Shown: positions 8,150 through 16,942, counted from the stretch's first letter. The stretch is DNA of 64,000 nucleotides from CAVROP01 sp050008495 (GCA_050008495.1 JBEKMN010000004.1:124001-188000); one strand, 5' to 3'. Notes: generated by a model from the sequence alone, not told the origin. Program-made: numbers and translations.

Positions 8150-8764
8150 ATGAAACGAGTTTCTTACCCCATCGACCTGATCCGTGGCTGCGGCTGGTTC
8201 GCGGTCTTGGTTCCTGCCTTGCTACTTCTCTGCCAGCCGGCTGCTGCCCAATCCGTACCTATTGAGCCGTCTCCAACCGATGCCGGCAAGTATCTGGAGC
8301 ACATTGTTCCCTACGTCCCTACTCCGATGCTGGTGGCCCAGAAGATGCTGGAAGTCGCCAAGGTCGCGCCCGACGACGTGGTCTACGACCTGGGATCGGG
8401 CGACGGCCGCATCGTCATCATGGCGGCGCAGAAATTCGGCGCGCGCGCCGTAGGGGTGGAACTTGATTCCGACCTCTACCAGAAATCCTCGGAGCGCATC
8501 CGAAAACTCGGTTTGCAGGACCGCGCCCAGATCATCCACGAAAACATGTTCGAGGTCAACGTCCGCCACGCCACCGTGGTGACGCTTTACCTCCTGACCG
8601 CGGTGAATGAACGCCTGCGCCCGAAATTGGAGCGCGAGCTTCGCTCAGGGGCGCGTATCGTCTCGCACGACTTTCAGGTTCCCGGCTGGCAACCGGCCGA
8701 GACCGTTGAGGTGAATTCAGAGAACCAGGTGGCGAGCAAGGTTTACCTCTACATTCGGCCGTAG
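8150..8764 (+). CDS. Class I SAM-dependent methyltransferase-like protein with signal peptide
   Basis: 204 residues. The N-terminus has a charged start and a hydrophobic run ending 'LLLLCQPAAAQS', reading as a signal peptide or anchor. The core has methyltransferase motif I 'VVYDLGSGDGRIVIMAAQ', an acidic motif II in 'AVGVELDSDLY' and 'MFEVNVRHATVVTLYLL'. It resembles a small family of protein-lysine-methyltransferase-like enzymes that begin 'PYVPTPxxVxxxML'. Because SAM is cytosolic, a periplasmic location would be odd; the leader may instead anchor the enzyme to the inner face of the membrane. Confidence 0.8.
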   Translation: MKRVSYPIDLIRGCGWFAVLVPALLLLCQPAAAQSVPIEPSPTDAGKYLEHIVPYVPTPMLVAQKMLEVAKVAPDDVVYDLGSGDGRIVIMAAQKFGARAVGVELDSDLYQKSSERIRKLGLQDRAQIIHENMFEVNVRHATVVTLYLLTAVNERLRPKLERELRSGARIVSHDFQVPGWQPAETVEVNSENQVASKVYLYIRP

Positions 8765-8775
8765 GCAGTAGGCAG

Positions 8776-8946
8776 TTGAGAGTCAAGAGTTGAGAGTCGA
8801 GAGTTGAAAGTCTAAAGGCCGGAGGAACCGCGCGAAACCGTTGCTCGTCATTCCCTCGGCAGCGGGAATGACGCGGCGTTGTTACTGTCAACTTTCGACC
8901 GTCGACTGTCAACTCTCGACTCTCAACTCTTGACTTTTGACTCCCG
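8776..8946. repeat. 'GAGAGTCGAGAGTTGA' inverted repeat cluster
   Basis: TTGAGAGTCAAGAGTTGAGAGTCGAGAG at the left and CTCTCGACTCTCAACTCTTGAC at the right form the arms of a long palindrome. A smaller hairpin, CGTCATTCCC...GGGAATGACG, lies between them at about 8846-8873. It fills the gap between two convergent genes; no ORF is supported. Confidence 0.85.
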
Positions 8947-8947
8947 A

Positions 8948-10159
8948 CTACGCCCTGATCGCCTCGAACATGGCCAGGATGTTCTGTGGCGGGACGTAGG
9001 CGAGGATATTGTGGACCTGCTGGAAGACAAATCCGCCGCCAGGGCTTAGGATTCGCACTTGTTCCTTGACGTGACGGCGCACTTCCTCGGGCGTCGCATT
9101 GGGCAGGATAGTCTGGGTATCGCAACCGCCGCCCCAGAACACCATCTCTTTTCCGAATTCCGCTTTGAGTTCCGCAGCGTCCATTCCGGCGCACGAAATC
9201 TGCACCGGATTAATGGCGTCGAGCCCGGCGTCGATCAAATCGGGCAGCAGTTCCCTCACCCCGCCGCAACAATGCAGCATGACGACGACGTTGGCCAATT
9301 GTTTGGCGCGAGTCCACATCAGTTTGTGGCGGGGCTTGAAAAACTCGCGATACATCTTGGGCGATACCTGCGGGCCGCTCTGCATTCCCAAATCGTCGCC
9401 AAACTTGATGATGTCGATCGATTCTCCCACCGCGCCCAGGTATTTCTCCAGGTTGGCGAGGTGAATCTCGACAAGATCGTCGAGGAACTTGTGGGCCTTC
9501 GCGGGTTCGCCCGCCAGGAGCATAAAGAAATTGTCGTTGCGATACAGGAACTGCCCGGTCTCGAGCAGATTGCCGCCAAAGCCGCCCAGGATGGCCTTGT
9601 CCGTCTTTTGCCGCAGCCGCGTTGCGCCCTCGCGCAACTGTTCCTGATTCACCCAGGGGCCGGGAGGACCGCCGATGACGTTCCACATCGACTCCTGCAT
9701 TGCCTCACGGATGGTGGTTGGCCCTTTTTCGTCTGTGAAGGGGAAATACGTTTGTTCGAAATAGAGCGCGCCCTCCGGCATGTGAGCAATCACGCGGCCG
9801 CTTTTTGAGCGGAACACCCACCGTCCGTCGGCCTTTTCAGGCAGCGCCCACGCCGGCATTTTGCAAGGCGTGCCGTCAGGCAGAATCCAGTCCGCCCAGG
9901 ATGTTTCGTCAAGCGCGAAGCCTCGCCCGAGATCCAGGACGTCGATTCCGAATTTCTCCAGAACGTCTTCGTCCACAATGGCCAGTTGCTGGATCGGATC
10001 GTAAACGCGGATGGTTTTCTTGGGAAGTCCGAGGTAGTCGCGCAGTCTGGCGTAGGCGATCGCAGCGATGCCTGAGGACGGATGGCCTGAAAAATCAATC
10101 GGCACTTGATCCGGCTGGCGATGTCGGCAAGCAGTGAGAACTCTTTCACGTGATGTCAT
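8948..10159 (-). CDS. Uroporphyrinogen decarboxylase-family (MtaA-like) protein
   Basis: 403 residues with the UroD TIM-barrel fold. The N-terminus is 'MTSRERVLTACRHRQPDQVP'. 'MLHCCGGVRELLPDLIDAG' carries His-Cys zinc-ligand-like residues, then 'LDAINPVQISCAGMDAAELK' and 'FWGGGCDTQTILPNATPEEV'. These are features of the corrinoid:CoM methyltransferase-like branch rather than HemE, so a methyl transfer or demethylation role is likelier than heme synthesis. ATG at 10159 overlaps the dapF stop by four bases (ATGA), implying translational coupling at the end of the minus-strand cluster. Confidence 0.82.
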   Translation of the reverse strand: MTSRERVLTACRHRQPDQVPIDFSGHPSSGIAAIAYARLRDYLGLPKKTIRVYDPIQQLAIVDEDVLEKFGIDVLDLGRGFALDETSWADWILPDGTPCKMPAWALPEKADGRWVFRSKSGRVIAHMPEGALYFEQTYFPFTDEKGPTTIREAMQESMWNVIGGPPGPWVNQEQLREGATRLRQKTDKAILGGFGGNLLETGQFLYRNDNFFMLLAGEPAKAHKFLDDLVEIHLANLEKYLGAVGESIDIIKFGDDLGMQSGPQVSPKMYREFFKPRHKLMWTRAKQLANVVVMLHCCGGVRELLPDLIDAGLDAINPVQISCAGMDAAELKAEFGKEMVFWGGGCDTQTILPNATPEEVRRHVKEQVRILSPGGGFVFQQVHNILAYVPPQNILAMFEAIRA

Positions 10160-11061
10160 GGCTTATCTCCATAATCGTAGGTGCCTCGGCCGACTCTCGC
10201 AACCGGTCCGGTCAGGGTGACTTCTCCATCCTCCGGCCAAGCCACTTCAAGCGCCCCGGCTTCGGTGCGCACGCGAACGCGCCTCTCGGTCAGGCCATTC
10301 AAGATGCTCGCCACGGCCGCAGCGCAGGAACCGGTGCCTGAGGACAGGGTATGGCCCACGCCGCGTTCCCAGAAACGCACGGCGATTTCTCTTCGCGAGA
10401 TCACCTTCACAAACTCCACGTTGGTCCGGTTCGGAAAGAGCGGGTTCGTCTCAATTTCGCGCCCCAGCGCCTCCCAGTCGTCAGGCGGGTCATCCACGAA
10501 AATCGAACAGTGCGGATTGCCCATCGACGTCACCGTCACCGGCAGCAGGCCTCGTTGAGTGCGCAGTTCGTAGCCTGTGACGGGCGCTGTGGCGGCCTCG
10601 CCTTTGAACGGTATTTCCTCGGGCTCCAGGACCGGCGCTCCCATTCCGGCGCGAAACAGCCACCTGCCCTCCCCCCCTTTGACCTTCTCGAGAGATTTTA
10701 AACCTGCCGCCGTTTCGATCAGAAAAGTGCGTTGATCCGGCAGGAGTTCCGCCAGAAACGCGCCAGCGCAGCGAATGCCGTTTCCGGACATCTCGGCCTC
10801 GCTGCCATCGGCATTGAAGAAGCGCAGGCGCGCCGTATGTCTGGATTCACGGGGCGGCATCATCACCAGCAACCCATCCGCGCCGATGCCCGCGTGCCGG
10901 TCCAGAATGGCCTTCGAGAACTTCCCTAAGGAGCGTGGAAGCCCTTCCGCCCCGGCGATTAGCCAGTCGTTCCCGAGTCCGTGAAACTTGGCGAATGGAA
11001 TGCTACTTGTCAATTGTGATTTGCGATTTGTGATTTGCGATTTGTGAATCGTAGACGCCAT
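10156..11061 (-). CDS. dapF: Diaminopimelate epimerase
   Basis: Interconverts LL- and meso-diaminopimelate for lysine and peptidoglycan synthesis. Both catalytic cysteines are seen, in 'SGNGIRCAGAF' and 'SSGTGSCAAAVASIL', and 'FAKFHGLGNDWL' marks the N-terminal domain. The family usually starts right before that motif. ATG 11061 adds about 16 residues encoded by an 'AATCACAAATCGC' repeat (11013-11050), whereas TTG at 11013 would give the normal length. Both starts lack a strong ribosome binding site. Downstream it overlaps the UroD-like gene by four bases. Confidence 0.92.
   Translation of the reverse strand: MASTIHKSQITNRKSQLTSSIPFAKFHGLGNDWLIAGAEGLPRSLGKFSKAILDRHAGIGADGLLVMMPPRESRHTARLRFFNADGSEAEMSGNGIRCAGAFLAELLPDQRTFLIETAAGLKSLEKVKGGEGRWLFRAGMGAPVLEPEEIPFKGEAATAPVTGYELRTQRGLLPVTVTSMGNPHCSIFVDDPPDDWEALGREIETNPLFPNRTNVEFVKVISRREIAVRFWERGVGHTLSSGTGSCAAAVASILNGLTERRVRVRTEAGALEVAWPEDGEVTLTGPVARVGRGTYDYGDKP
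11013..11050. repeat. 'AATCACAAATCGC' direct repeat at dapF 5' end
   Basis: On the minus strand CACAAATCGCAAATCACAAATCGCAAATCACAA is a short tandem array. It either forms the dapF leader or encodes its first residues. A similar 'AAAATCCGCAATCCAAAATCC' array lies in the PfkB gene start. Confidence 0.7.
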
Positions 11062-11122
11062 GCTTCATTCCGCTCTCTTCTGTCTTTTGAATGCTGCCTT
11101 GCCGCTCGTCACTTGTCACTCG

Positions 11123-12706
11123 TCACTTGTCACTTCTTTTGCGGTAGATTTCTACGCTCCCCTCCTTCGAAAACGAGTCTTTTTCGAGAAGCTCGAATTT
11201 TGCAAACGCCTGCGGGTAGGCTCGCATCAAGTCATCCACCGGGTCGCCGTCGCCGCGAATGATCCATTCCACCCAACTGCTGGCATCGGTGCGAAGTTGG
11301 CGCCAGTATTCGCGGTTAGCGTCCGAGATCGTGTTGCGGAAGTGAATCCCGACTTCTGGCATAACGCAGGGCCACTTCCCTCCCGCCACCAGGACACGTC
11401 CGCCGTCGTAGTGCTGGCGGAGGAAGCGAATGATAGCCTGTTGCCGCTCGGATCGGCAAGGCGTATTCAGGATGCCTTCCCTGGCGACCACCAGCCGCTC
11501 CGCGCCCCCCGAAAGCAGCGCACCGCACTGCAAAACCAATCCGGCCACGAAGAACGCCAGCAGGCGGTAACGCCAGGGGCGAGGGAGAGTTCGCGGCAGA
11601 ACAAAGCCCGCGAATACCGCCAGCGCAGGGACCATCTCGGCGCCGTACCGCAGATTGTAATAAGTGAACGGGAACCGCGTCGGTACATACAGGGGAATCG
11701 CCGCGTAAGCCAGCGCGTTCACATAAAACGGCAAAGGGACCAGGAACAGAAATGCCGCGCTGCCCCTAGCCCAGACCGGCCGATGGAGTATATAGGCCAT
11801 CAGCCCAAGGACCGCCAACTCCAGCGGCCACGCTCCGAAGACGAGCTTGAGGTCCTCCACATAGTACTGTGCGGAGAGCAGAAGCTTCCCGTCCGTGGGA
11901 TAGGGAAATGCCGTGGTGGCGAGTTGATGCGCGTAGATTGCCTGGGCCGAGAATGGTCCGTTGTAGAACTCCAAGGGATTCGAGAAGCGATACGCGTTGT
12001 GAAGCAACCAGAGGGTGGGGCCGGCCCCCGCGATCAGCGAGAAAATCAAGGCGTGCCGGATGCGCAATTGCCAGGATTGACGCCGCGCCAGCAACACAAA
12101 CAAAGCCGCAAAGGGCAGAACGTACCACTCTTCGTAGCGGGTTAGCGTCCCAAGAAACGCTGCACCCGCGGCCCCCCATAAATTCCCAACCCCGCCGGTC
12201 TGCTGGTAGCGGAAGAGTTCGTACACCACCAGAACCGACCAGAAAATAGCCAGCGGCTCCGTCAGTGGCGTACTGGCGAGATAAAGCAGGTTGGGGCTTA
12301 GCAGAAACACGGCTAGCGACAGCAAGCCTGCGGCTCGGCCCTCATTGACTGCCGTCCCGAAGCGGTAGAGGACCCAGGCGGTGCCCGCAAAAGCTGTGCA
12401 GGACACGATGCTCCCTGCTAATCCCGTCCGCCACAGGAAGTCATTGGTTGCCAAGGGTGCGGCGAGCAGGTGAAACAGGGGAAGCCAGACGGTGCCAATC
12501 TCGCTGTAGCCGGGAGTCAGGGAGTCGAAGATCCGCCGCGCCCCCTCCATGTGCGCGATGGCGTCGCCGTAAACGTTCGTCAGGCCGCGCGCATAGAACC
12601 AATATAAGGCCGCCAGGGTGACCGCGGCGATGCACAGGGCTACCGCGCCATCGATCCTGAAGGACAAGGGAGAAGGCCGCTCGTCTCTGGAGGGATCACA
12701 CATCAA
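11123..12706 (-). CDS. GT-C type membrane glycosyltransferase-like protein
   Basis: 527 residues, about 10-12 transmembrane helices and a soluble C-terminal region. The first periplasmic loop contains 'NVYGDAIAHMEGARRIFD' and 'IGTVWLPLFHLLAAPLA', the arrangement of the GT39/ArnT-like GT-C fold, where an acidic residue in this loop is catalytic. It probably transfers a sugar from a polyprenyl-phosphate donor on the outer face of the inner membrane; acceptor unknown. The C-terminal part ('YDGGRVLVAGGKWPCVMPEV') resembles the soluble domain of such proteins. It overlaps the PfkB gene by 11 bp. Confidence 0.75.
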   Translation of the reverse strand: MMCDPSRDERPSPLSFRIDGAVALCIAAVTLAALYWFYARGLTNVYGDAIAHMEGARRIFDSLTPGYSEIGTVWLPLFHLLAAPLATNDFLWRTGLAGSIVSCTAFAGTAWVLYRFGTAVNEGRAAGLLSLAVFLLSPNLLYLASTPLTEPLAIFWSVLVVYELFRYQQTGGVGNLWGAAGAAFLGTLTRYEEWYVLPFAALFVLLARRQSWQLRIRHALIFSLIAGAGPTLWLLHNAYRFSNPLEFYNGPFSAQAIYAHQLATTAFPYPTDGKLLLSAQYYVEDLKLVFGAWPLELAVLGLMAYILHRPVWARGSAAFLFLVPLPFYVNALAYAAIPLYVPTRFPFTYYNLRYGAEMVPALAVFAGFVLPRTLPRPWRYRLLAFFVAGLVLQCGALLSGGAERLVVAREGILNTPCRSERQQAIIRFLRQHYDGGRVLVAGGKWPCVMPEVGIHFRNTISDANREYWRQLRTDASSWVEWIIRGDGDPVDDLMRAYPQAFAKFELLEKDSFSKEGSVEIYRKRSDK

Positions 12707-13652
12707 AATGGGTCAGCTTCTTGAACTCGCGGTAGCGCGTCTCAATATCCTTCGGGGTCAGCCGGAGCAAGCGCGAAAGTCCGAACTCTTCCACCGCATA
12801 GCTGGCCATCACCGAGCCGTAAATCACTGCGCGGCGAAGCTGGCGATCGGAAAATTCGCCGGCCTTCGCCAGGTACCCCATAAAGCCGCCTGCAAAGCTG
12901 TCTCCGGCGCCGGTGGGATCGCGGACCTCTTCGAGGGGAAAAGCCGGCGCGGAGAAGATTCCTCCCTCAGAGAAGAGCAAGACCCCGTGTTCTCCGCGCT
13001 TGATCACCAGGGTGCGGGGCCCCATCTTGCGGATCGCTTCCGCGGCCCTCTTCAAGTTGGCGATGCCGGAGAGCATTCGCGCTTCGGCCTCGTTGATCAC
13101 CAGGATGTGAATCTCAGCCAGCGCCTTCTTCAATTCCTCGGGCGTTCCCTTGATCCAGTAATTCATGGAATCCAGGCCTACCAGGCGAGCCTGAGGCAAC
13201 TGCCGGCGGACGTGGATTTGCAATGTCGGATCGATGTTGCCCAGGAATAAGAACTCCGTATCGAGGTAAGAAGGGGGCAGGGTGGGCGAGAACTGCTCGA
13301 AGACGTTGAGTTGCGTTTCCAGCGTCCGTGCCTCATTCATGTCGCCGGTGTATTCACCCGACCAGCGAAACGTCTTGCCGCGGGCGCGCACCAAGCCCGT
13401 GATGTCGATGCCGCGATCGCGAAAAACGCGCAGTTGCTCTTCCCCGAGATCGTCGCCGATCACGGCGACAACCCGCACAGGTGCAAACCAACTGGCGGTG
13501 ACTGCCAGATAGGTCGCGGCCCCGCCGAGAATGCTATCGGCCACCCCATAGGGGGTTCGGACGGAATCGAACGCCACGGCGCCGACCACCAGCAAAGGGG
13601 CTGGGGAGATTTTGGATTTTGGATTGCGGATTTTGGATTTGGGCTTCTGCAT
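12696..13652 (-). CDS. PfkB-family carbohydrate/nucleoside kinase
   Basis: 318 residues of ribokinase fold. It has 'SILGGAATYLAVTASWFA' (substrate-side GG), 'VVAVIGDDLGEEQL', and the C-terminal signature 'DPTGAGDSFAGGFMGYLA' with the catalytic Asp. It phosphorylates a sugar or nucleoside using ATP. The neighbouring mtnP, 100 bp upstream, suggests a link to methylthioadenosine or purine nucleoside salvage; that is inference. ATG 13652 is used. The codons after it come from an 'AAAATCC' repeat, so the native start may be slightly downstream. Confidence 0.85.
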   Translation of the reverse strand: MQKPKSKIRNPKSKISPAPLLVVGAVAFDSVRTPYGVADSILGGAATYLAVTASWFAPVRVVAVIGDDLGEEQLRVFRDRGIDITGLVRARGKTFRWSGEYTGDMNEARTLETQLNVFEQFSPTLPPSYLDTEFLFLGNIDPTLQIHVRRQLPQARLVGLDSMNYWIKGTPEELKKALAEIHILVINEAEARMLSGIANLKRAAEAIRKMGPRTLVIKRGEHGVLLFSEGGIFSAPAFPLEEVRDPTGAGDSFAGGFMGYLAKAGEFSDRQLRRAVIYGSVMASYAVEEFGLSRLLRLTPKDIETRYREFKKLTHFDV

Positions 13653-13679
13653 GACTTTCTCTTTCACCCTCCCTCTGTG

Positions 13680-13752
13680 TCGTATGCGCGGCTGTCATCC
13701 GCCTACTGCCTATTGCCGACTGCCTACTGCCGACTGCCTCTTGCCTTCCTCG
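13680..13752. repeat. 'CTGCCTACTGCCGACTG' repeat
   Basis: A tandem string of CCTACTGCC, CCTATTGCC and GACTGCC units separates mtnP from the PfkB gene. The same family (or its complement, GGCAGTAGGCAG) recurs at 17949-17980, 18150-18215 and 8761-8776. Confidence 0.75.
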
Positions 13753-13756
13753 CCTT

Positions 13757-14620
13757 CTAACTCAAATACTTTCCCACCAGCAGCGCGAGTTTCTTCTTGG
13801 CTTTCTGTGAAATGCTCTTGCGGTCTGTCAGGATCGCGTGGGCCAGTGCCGAGGCGCAAGGGCAATTTCGTTCTCGGGGCAGAGCGCGAATGGCTTTCAG
13901 CAGGATGTTCTGGGAGTTCGCAACGTTCTTCGTAAGATACCCCAGCACCACGTTGATGGTTACGGTGTCATGCTCGGGATGCCAGCAATCATAGTCCGTC
14001 ACCATCGCCAGTGTGGCATAACAGATCTCCGCTTCGCGCGCCAGCTTGGCCTCCGGCAGGCTGGTCATGCCAATCAGGTCCATGCCCCACGACCGGTAAA
14101 CGTTGGACTCGGCTTGGGTGGAAAACGCCGGTCCCTCCATGCACACGTAAGTGCCGCCCTGGTGGCAGGGTACGCCAACCTCTTGGCACGCCGCAGCCAG
14201 CGTCTCAACCACAGTAGAACACACCGGCTTGTCAAAGCTGATGTGCGCCACCAGGCCCTCGCCAAAAAACGTGGAAGGGCGCTGCCGGGTGCGATCGAAG
14301 AATTGCGCGGGCAACGCCATGTCCGTGGGCCGGTATTCCTCTTTCAGAGAGCCTACGGCGCTCACCGAAATGATCCGCTGCACGCCCAGTTTCTTGAATC
14401 CGAAAATATTGGCGCGCGAATTCACTTCCGTGGGCAAAAGGATGTGGCCGCGCCCATGCCGCGACAGAAATGCAACCTTGCGTCCCTGCAGTTCTCCCAG
14501 CACATAAGCGCCCGAGGGCCTGCCAAAGGGTGTCGCGAGGCGGACTTCCCGTACGCGCTCGATCCCCGGCAGTTGATACAGGCCGCTTCCTCCGATGATT
14601 CCAATCTCCGCTTGTGGCAA
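13757..14620 (-). CDS. mtnP: S-methyl-5'-thioadenosine phosphorylase
   Basis: 287 residues. Phosphorolyses methylthioadenosine to adenine and methylthioribose-1-phosphate in methionine salvage. It shows the PNP/MTAP family II motifs: 'IGIIGGSGLYQLPGIE', 'AFLSRHGRGHILLPTEVN', 'YVCMEGPAFSTQAESN' and 'GMDLIGMTSLPEAKLAREA'. The length matches the family. The start is TTG at 14620 with GGAGGG just upstream. Part of the minus-strand run from meaB, 23 bp after the metallo-hydrolase gene. Confidence 0.93.
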   Translation of the reverse strand: MPQAEIGIIGGSGLYQLPGIERVREVRLATPFGRPSGAYVLGELQGRKVAFLSRHGRGHILLPTEVNSRANIFGFKKLGVQRIISVSAVGSLKEEYRPTDMALPAQFFDRTRQRPSTFFGEGLVAHISFDKPVCSTVVETLAAACQEVGVPCHQGGTYVCMEGPAFSTQAESNVYRSWGMDLIGMTSLPEAKLAREAEICYATLAMVTDYDCWHPEHDTVTINVVLGYLTKNVANSQNILLKAIRALPRERNCPCASALAHAILTDRKSISQKAKKKLALLVGKYLS

Positions 14621-14642
14621 AGGTCCCTCCGTTCTCCATAGG

Positions 14643-15470
14643 TTACGTGACCGGTTCCCCCGTAATCTTGCCCTCTCTCTCCACCAAACGCAACCATGGC
14701 GCGCTCATCTCGTGAGGAAAAATCACGATGGCCTGCTGACGAGCCAAGTCCGGCAGCAGTCGCTTCTTGCTGGCGAGGGTCTGCATCGGATAGAGGTCAA
14801 AGCTCATGATCCACGGATAAGCGAGATGCGCCGCCATGGGAACGGTGTCGGAGATGAAGTAGGCGCACTCGTCCTCCGATTCGATGCGCACGCACTGCAA
14901 GTGGCGAGTGTGGCCGGGCACAACCTCCACCCGAACGCCCGGGGCTACCTCCGTATCTCCATCCAGAAAATCCGTCTGCGCTTCGGCGGCCCGGAAGAAT
15001 TCCTCGATATAGCTCGCCCGTTCCCGTTCGCTGGGATCGAGCGCGCTCTCCCACTCGCCGCGTTGGATCAAATAACGAGCGTGGGGAAAAGTGGGAACCG
15101 TCTTTCCCCCGAGACGCCGGGTGTTCCAACCACAGTGGTCGAAGTGCAGGTGGGTGTTGATGACAATGTGAACATCCTCCGGCTTGACCCCCACGTTTTC
15201 CAGTGACGCCGGCAGAGTGGGGGGATGCCGGACGTCATAGATGTCCCTGAACTTCGCGTCGAACTTGTCGCCAATACCAGTTTCCACCAGAATATTCAGC
15301 CGCCCGGCGCGAATCAGCAGGCACGTCAAGGAAAGCTGAATCCGGTTGCGCTCATCCGCAGGCGCCTTGCGCTCCCATAAGGGTTTCGGCACCACGCCGA
15401 ACATCTGTCCGCCATCCAGAGCAAAGGTCCCGTCGCTGATGGCGAGCAGTTCAAATTCTCCTAGCTGCAT
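14643..15470 (-). CDS. MBL-fold metallo-hydrolase
   Basis: 275 residues with the metallo-beta-lactamase metal motif HxHxDH in 'VINTHLHFDHCGWNTR', a downstream His in 'VVPGHTRHLQCVRIES', an Asp in 'YFISDTVPMAAHLAYPW', and a terminal 'IFPHEMSAPWLRLVERE'. The order and spacing match the AHL-lactonase-like branch, but such sequences also include general esterases and thioesterases. The likely role is hydrolysis of an ester, thioester or lactone. Between mce and mtnP in a probable operon. Confidence 0.83.
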   Translation of the reverse strand: MQLGEFELLAISDGTFALDGGQMFGVVPKPLWERKAPADERNRIQLSLTCLLIRAGRLNILVETGIGDKFDAKFRDIYDVRHPPTLPASLENVGVKPEDVHIVINTHLHFDHCGWNTRRLGGKTVPTFPHARYLIQRGEWESALDPSERERASYIEEFFRAAEAQTDFLDGDTEVAPGVRVEVVPGHTRHLQCVRIESEDECAYFISDTVPMAAHLAYPWIMSFDLYPMQTLASKKRLLPDLARQQAIVIFPHEMSAPWLRLVEREGKITGEPVT

Positions 15471-15491
15471 GAGTCCTCGGTCATCCAGGTT

Positions 15492-15543
15492 GTAGGGGCA
15501 ACCCTTGTGGTTGCCCCAGGGCGGCCACGAGGGCCGCCCCTAC
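15492..15543. repeat. 'GTAGGGGC...GCCCCTAC' hairpins
   Basis: GTAGGGGCAACCC...GGTTGCCCC followed by GGGCGGCCAC...GGCCGCCCCTAC, nested hairpins ending in GTAGGGG/CCCCTAC. The compact copy inside alaS (60276-60303) has the same ends. Confidence 0.85.
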
Positions 15544-15567
15544 GGTGCGTCACACGCCCGCTCCACA

Positions 15568-15963
15568 TCACTTTTCTTCGACCAATTCGATAAGCACACC
15601 CGATGTTCCGGCAGGATGCAGAAAAGCCACGAGCGCGTTCCCCGCCCCGCGACGAGGCTCCCGATCGATCAGCCCGACTCCCGCGTTTTCCAATTCGCGC
15701 AGCGTGCCCGCCAACTCCTCGACCGCCAGCGCGATATGGTGCAGGCCCTGCCCGCGCTTGGCGATGGAACGAGCCAGGGGCGAATCCTCGCTCGTGGCCT
15801 CGAGCAACTCCAGGCGGCTCTCGCCGACCTGGAACATTGCCACGCGCACCTTCTGCTCTTCGACCACTTCTTCCGAGTCCGGCGGTTTCCCAAGCAACTT
15901 CTCGAAGACAGGCCGCGCCGCCTCGAGCGAGCCAACCGCGATGCCGATGTGATGAAGTTTCAT
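15568..15963 (-). CDS. mce: Methylmalonyl-CoA epimerase
   Basis: 131-residue VOC-fold protein. 'MKLHHIGIAVGSLEAARPVF' and 'GLHHIALAVEELAGTLRELE' carry the two metal-binding His positions, and Glu residues close each beta-alpha-beta module ('SRLELLEA', 'GVLIELVEEK'). It interconverts (R)- and (S)-methylmalonyl-CoA in propionyl-CoA metabolism. meaB, encoding the mutase chaperone, ends 16 bp upstream on the same strand, which supports the assignment. The mutase itself is not in the window. Confidence 0.93.
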   Translation of the reverse strand: MKLHHIGIAVGSLEAARPVFEKLLGKPPDSEEVVEEQKVRVAMFQVGESRLELLEATSEDSPLARSIAKRGQGLHHIALAVEELAGTLRELENAGVGLIDREPRRGAGNALVAFLHPAGTSGVLIELVEEK

Positions 15964-15979
15964 GGCCAGTTGTCAGTCG

Positions 15980-16942
15980 TCAGTTTTCAGTTGTCAGTGA
16001 CTCCGCCACGATTTTCTCAACCAGTGAGTACGGGTCCGCGCCGCGCTCGAGCAGGTCTTCAACGAGGTGGTCGAGGGAATCGTCGCCCAGGCGTTCGCGG
16101 ACTACTTTCTCAAAGAGACTGCGCCGCAGCATTTCAAGCAGGCGTCCGCGCCAGTAATTCCTCCGGCGATTCGCGCGGCCAGCGCTCCTCTCCTGGAAGT
16201 GTTGAAACTGTTCCAGCGCCTGCCGCACTTCGCTGATGCCTGAACCTGTGGTGGCGATCGCCCTCACGATGGGCGGCCGCCATCCATCCGCGCGCGAAGC
16301 CAGGAAAAGCATCGCCTCGATTTCCTGTTGCAGGCGCTCTGCGCCGGGTAAGTCGGCCTTGTTGAGCACGTAGAGGTCGGCGATTTCCATGACACCGGCC
16401 TTGAACGTTTGCACGTCATCGCCCATGCCCGGCACCAGGAGCAGGGCGGTGGCATCGGCCAAGCGAGCGACTTCAACTTCGTCCTGTCCGACGCCCACGG
16501 TTTCGATCAACACGACATCGCAGCCCGCCGCATCCAGCACGGTGACTACGTCGTGGGTAGTCGGCGCCAAGCCTCCCAACTGGCCGCGCGTCGCCATACT
16601 GCGGATGTAGATGTCTTTATCGCCCGCCAGGTTCTGCATGCGAATGCGGTCGCCCAGCAAGGCGCCGCCCGAGAACGGGCTCGTCGGGTCAACGGCGATG
16701 ATGCCCACCCGTGCGCCGGCGCCCCGATACGCGCCCGCCAACTTCTCCACCAGGGTGCTCTTCCCCGCTCCGGGGGAACCCGTTACCCCGATGACCTGCG
16801 CCTTTCCGGAGGCCGGGAAAAGACGCTTCAGCAGAGCCGTGCCCTGCGCATCGCCCGACTCGACCGCAGAGATGGCGCGAGCGATGGCGCGCCGGTCCCG
16901 CGCGAGCACTTTTGCTACCCAGGTCTCGATTGAATCCGCCAT
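15980..16942 (-). CDS. meaB: Methylmalonyl-CoA mutase-associated GTPase
   Basis: 320-residue G3E-family GTPase that loads and protects adenosylcobalamin in methylmalonyl-CoA mutase. Walker A is 'IGVTGSPGAGKSTLVEKLAG', switch and Walker B are 'IIAVDPTSPFSGGALLGDRI' and 'DVVLIETVGVGQDEVEVA', and the guanine motif is 'VLNKADLPGAE'. ATG 16942 ('MADSIETWV') fits the family length; an in-frame extension to 17068 has no support. First gene of the minus-strand cluster, followed by mce. Confidence 0.93.
   Translation of the reverse strand: MADSIETWVAKVLARDRRAIARAISAVESGDAQGTALLKRLFPASGKAQVIGVTGSPGAGKSTLVEKLAGAYRGAGARVGIIAVDPTSPFSGGALLGDRIRMQNLAGDKDIYIRSMATRGQLGGLAPTTHDVVTVLDAAGCDVVLIETVGVGQDEVEVARLADATALLLVPGMGDDVQTFKAGVMEIADLYVLNKADLPGAERLQQEIEAMLFLASRADGWRPPIVRAIATTGSGISEVRQALEQFQHFQERSAGRANRRRNYWRGRLLEMLRRSLFEKVVRERLGDDSLDHLVEDLLERGADPYSLVEKIVAESLTTEN

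Noticed and set aside
11060..12145. 361-codon open frame on the plus strand
   Set aside because: Antisense to the GT-C membrane protein. Composition is Arg/Gln-rich, as expected of a shadow frame.
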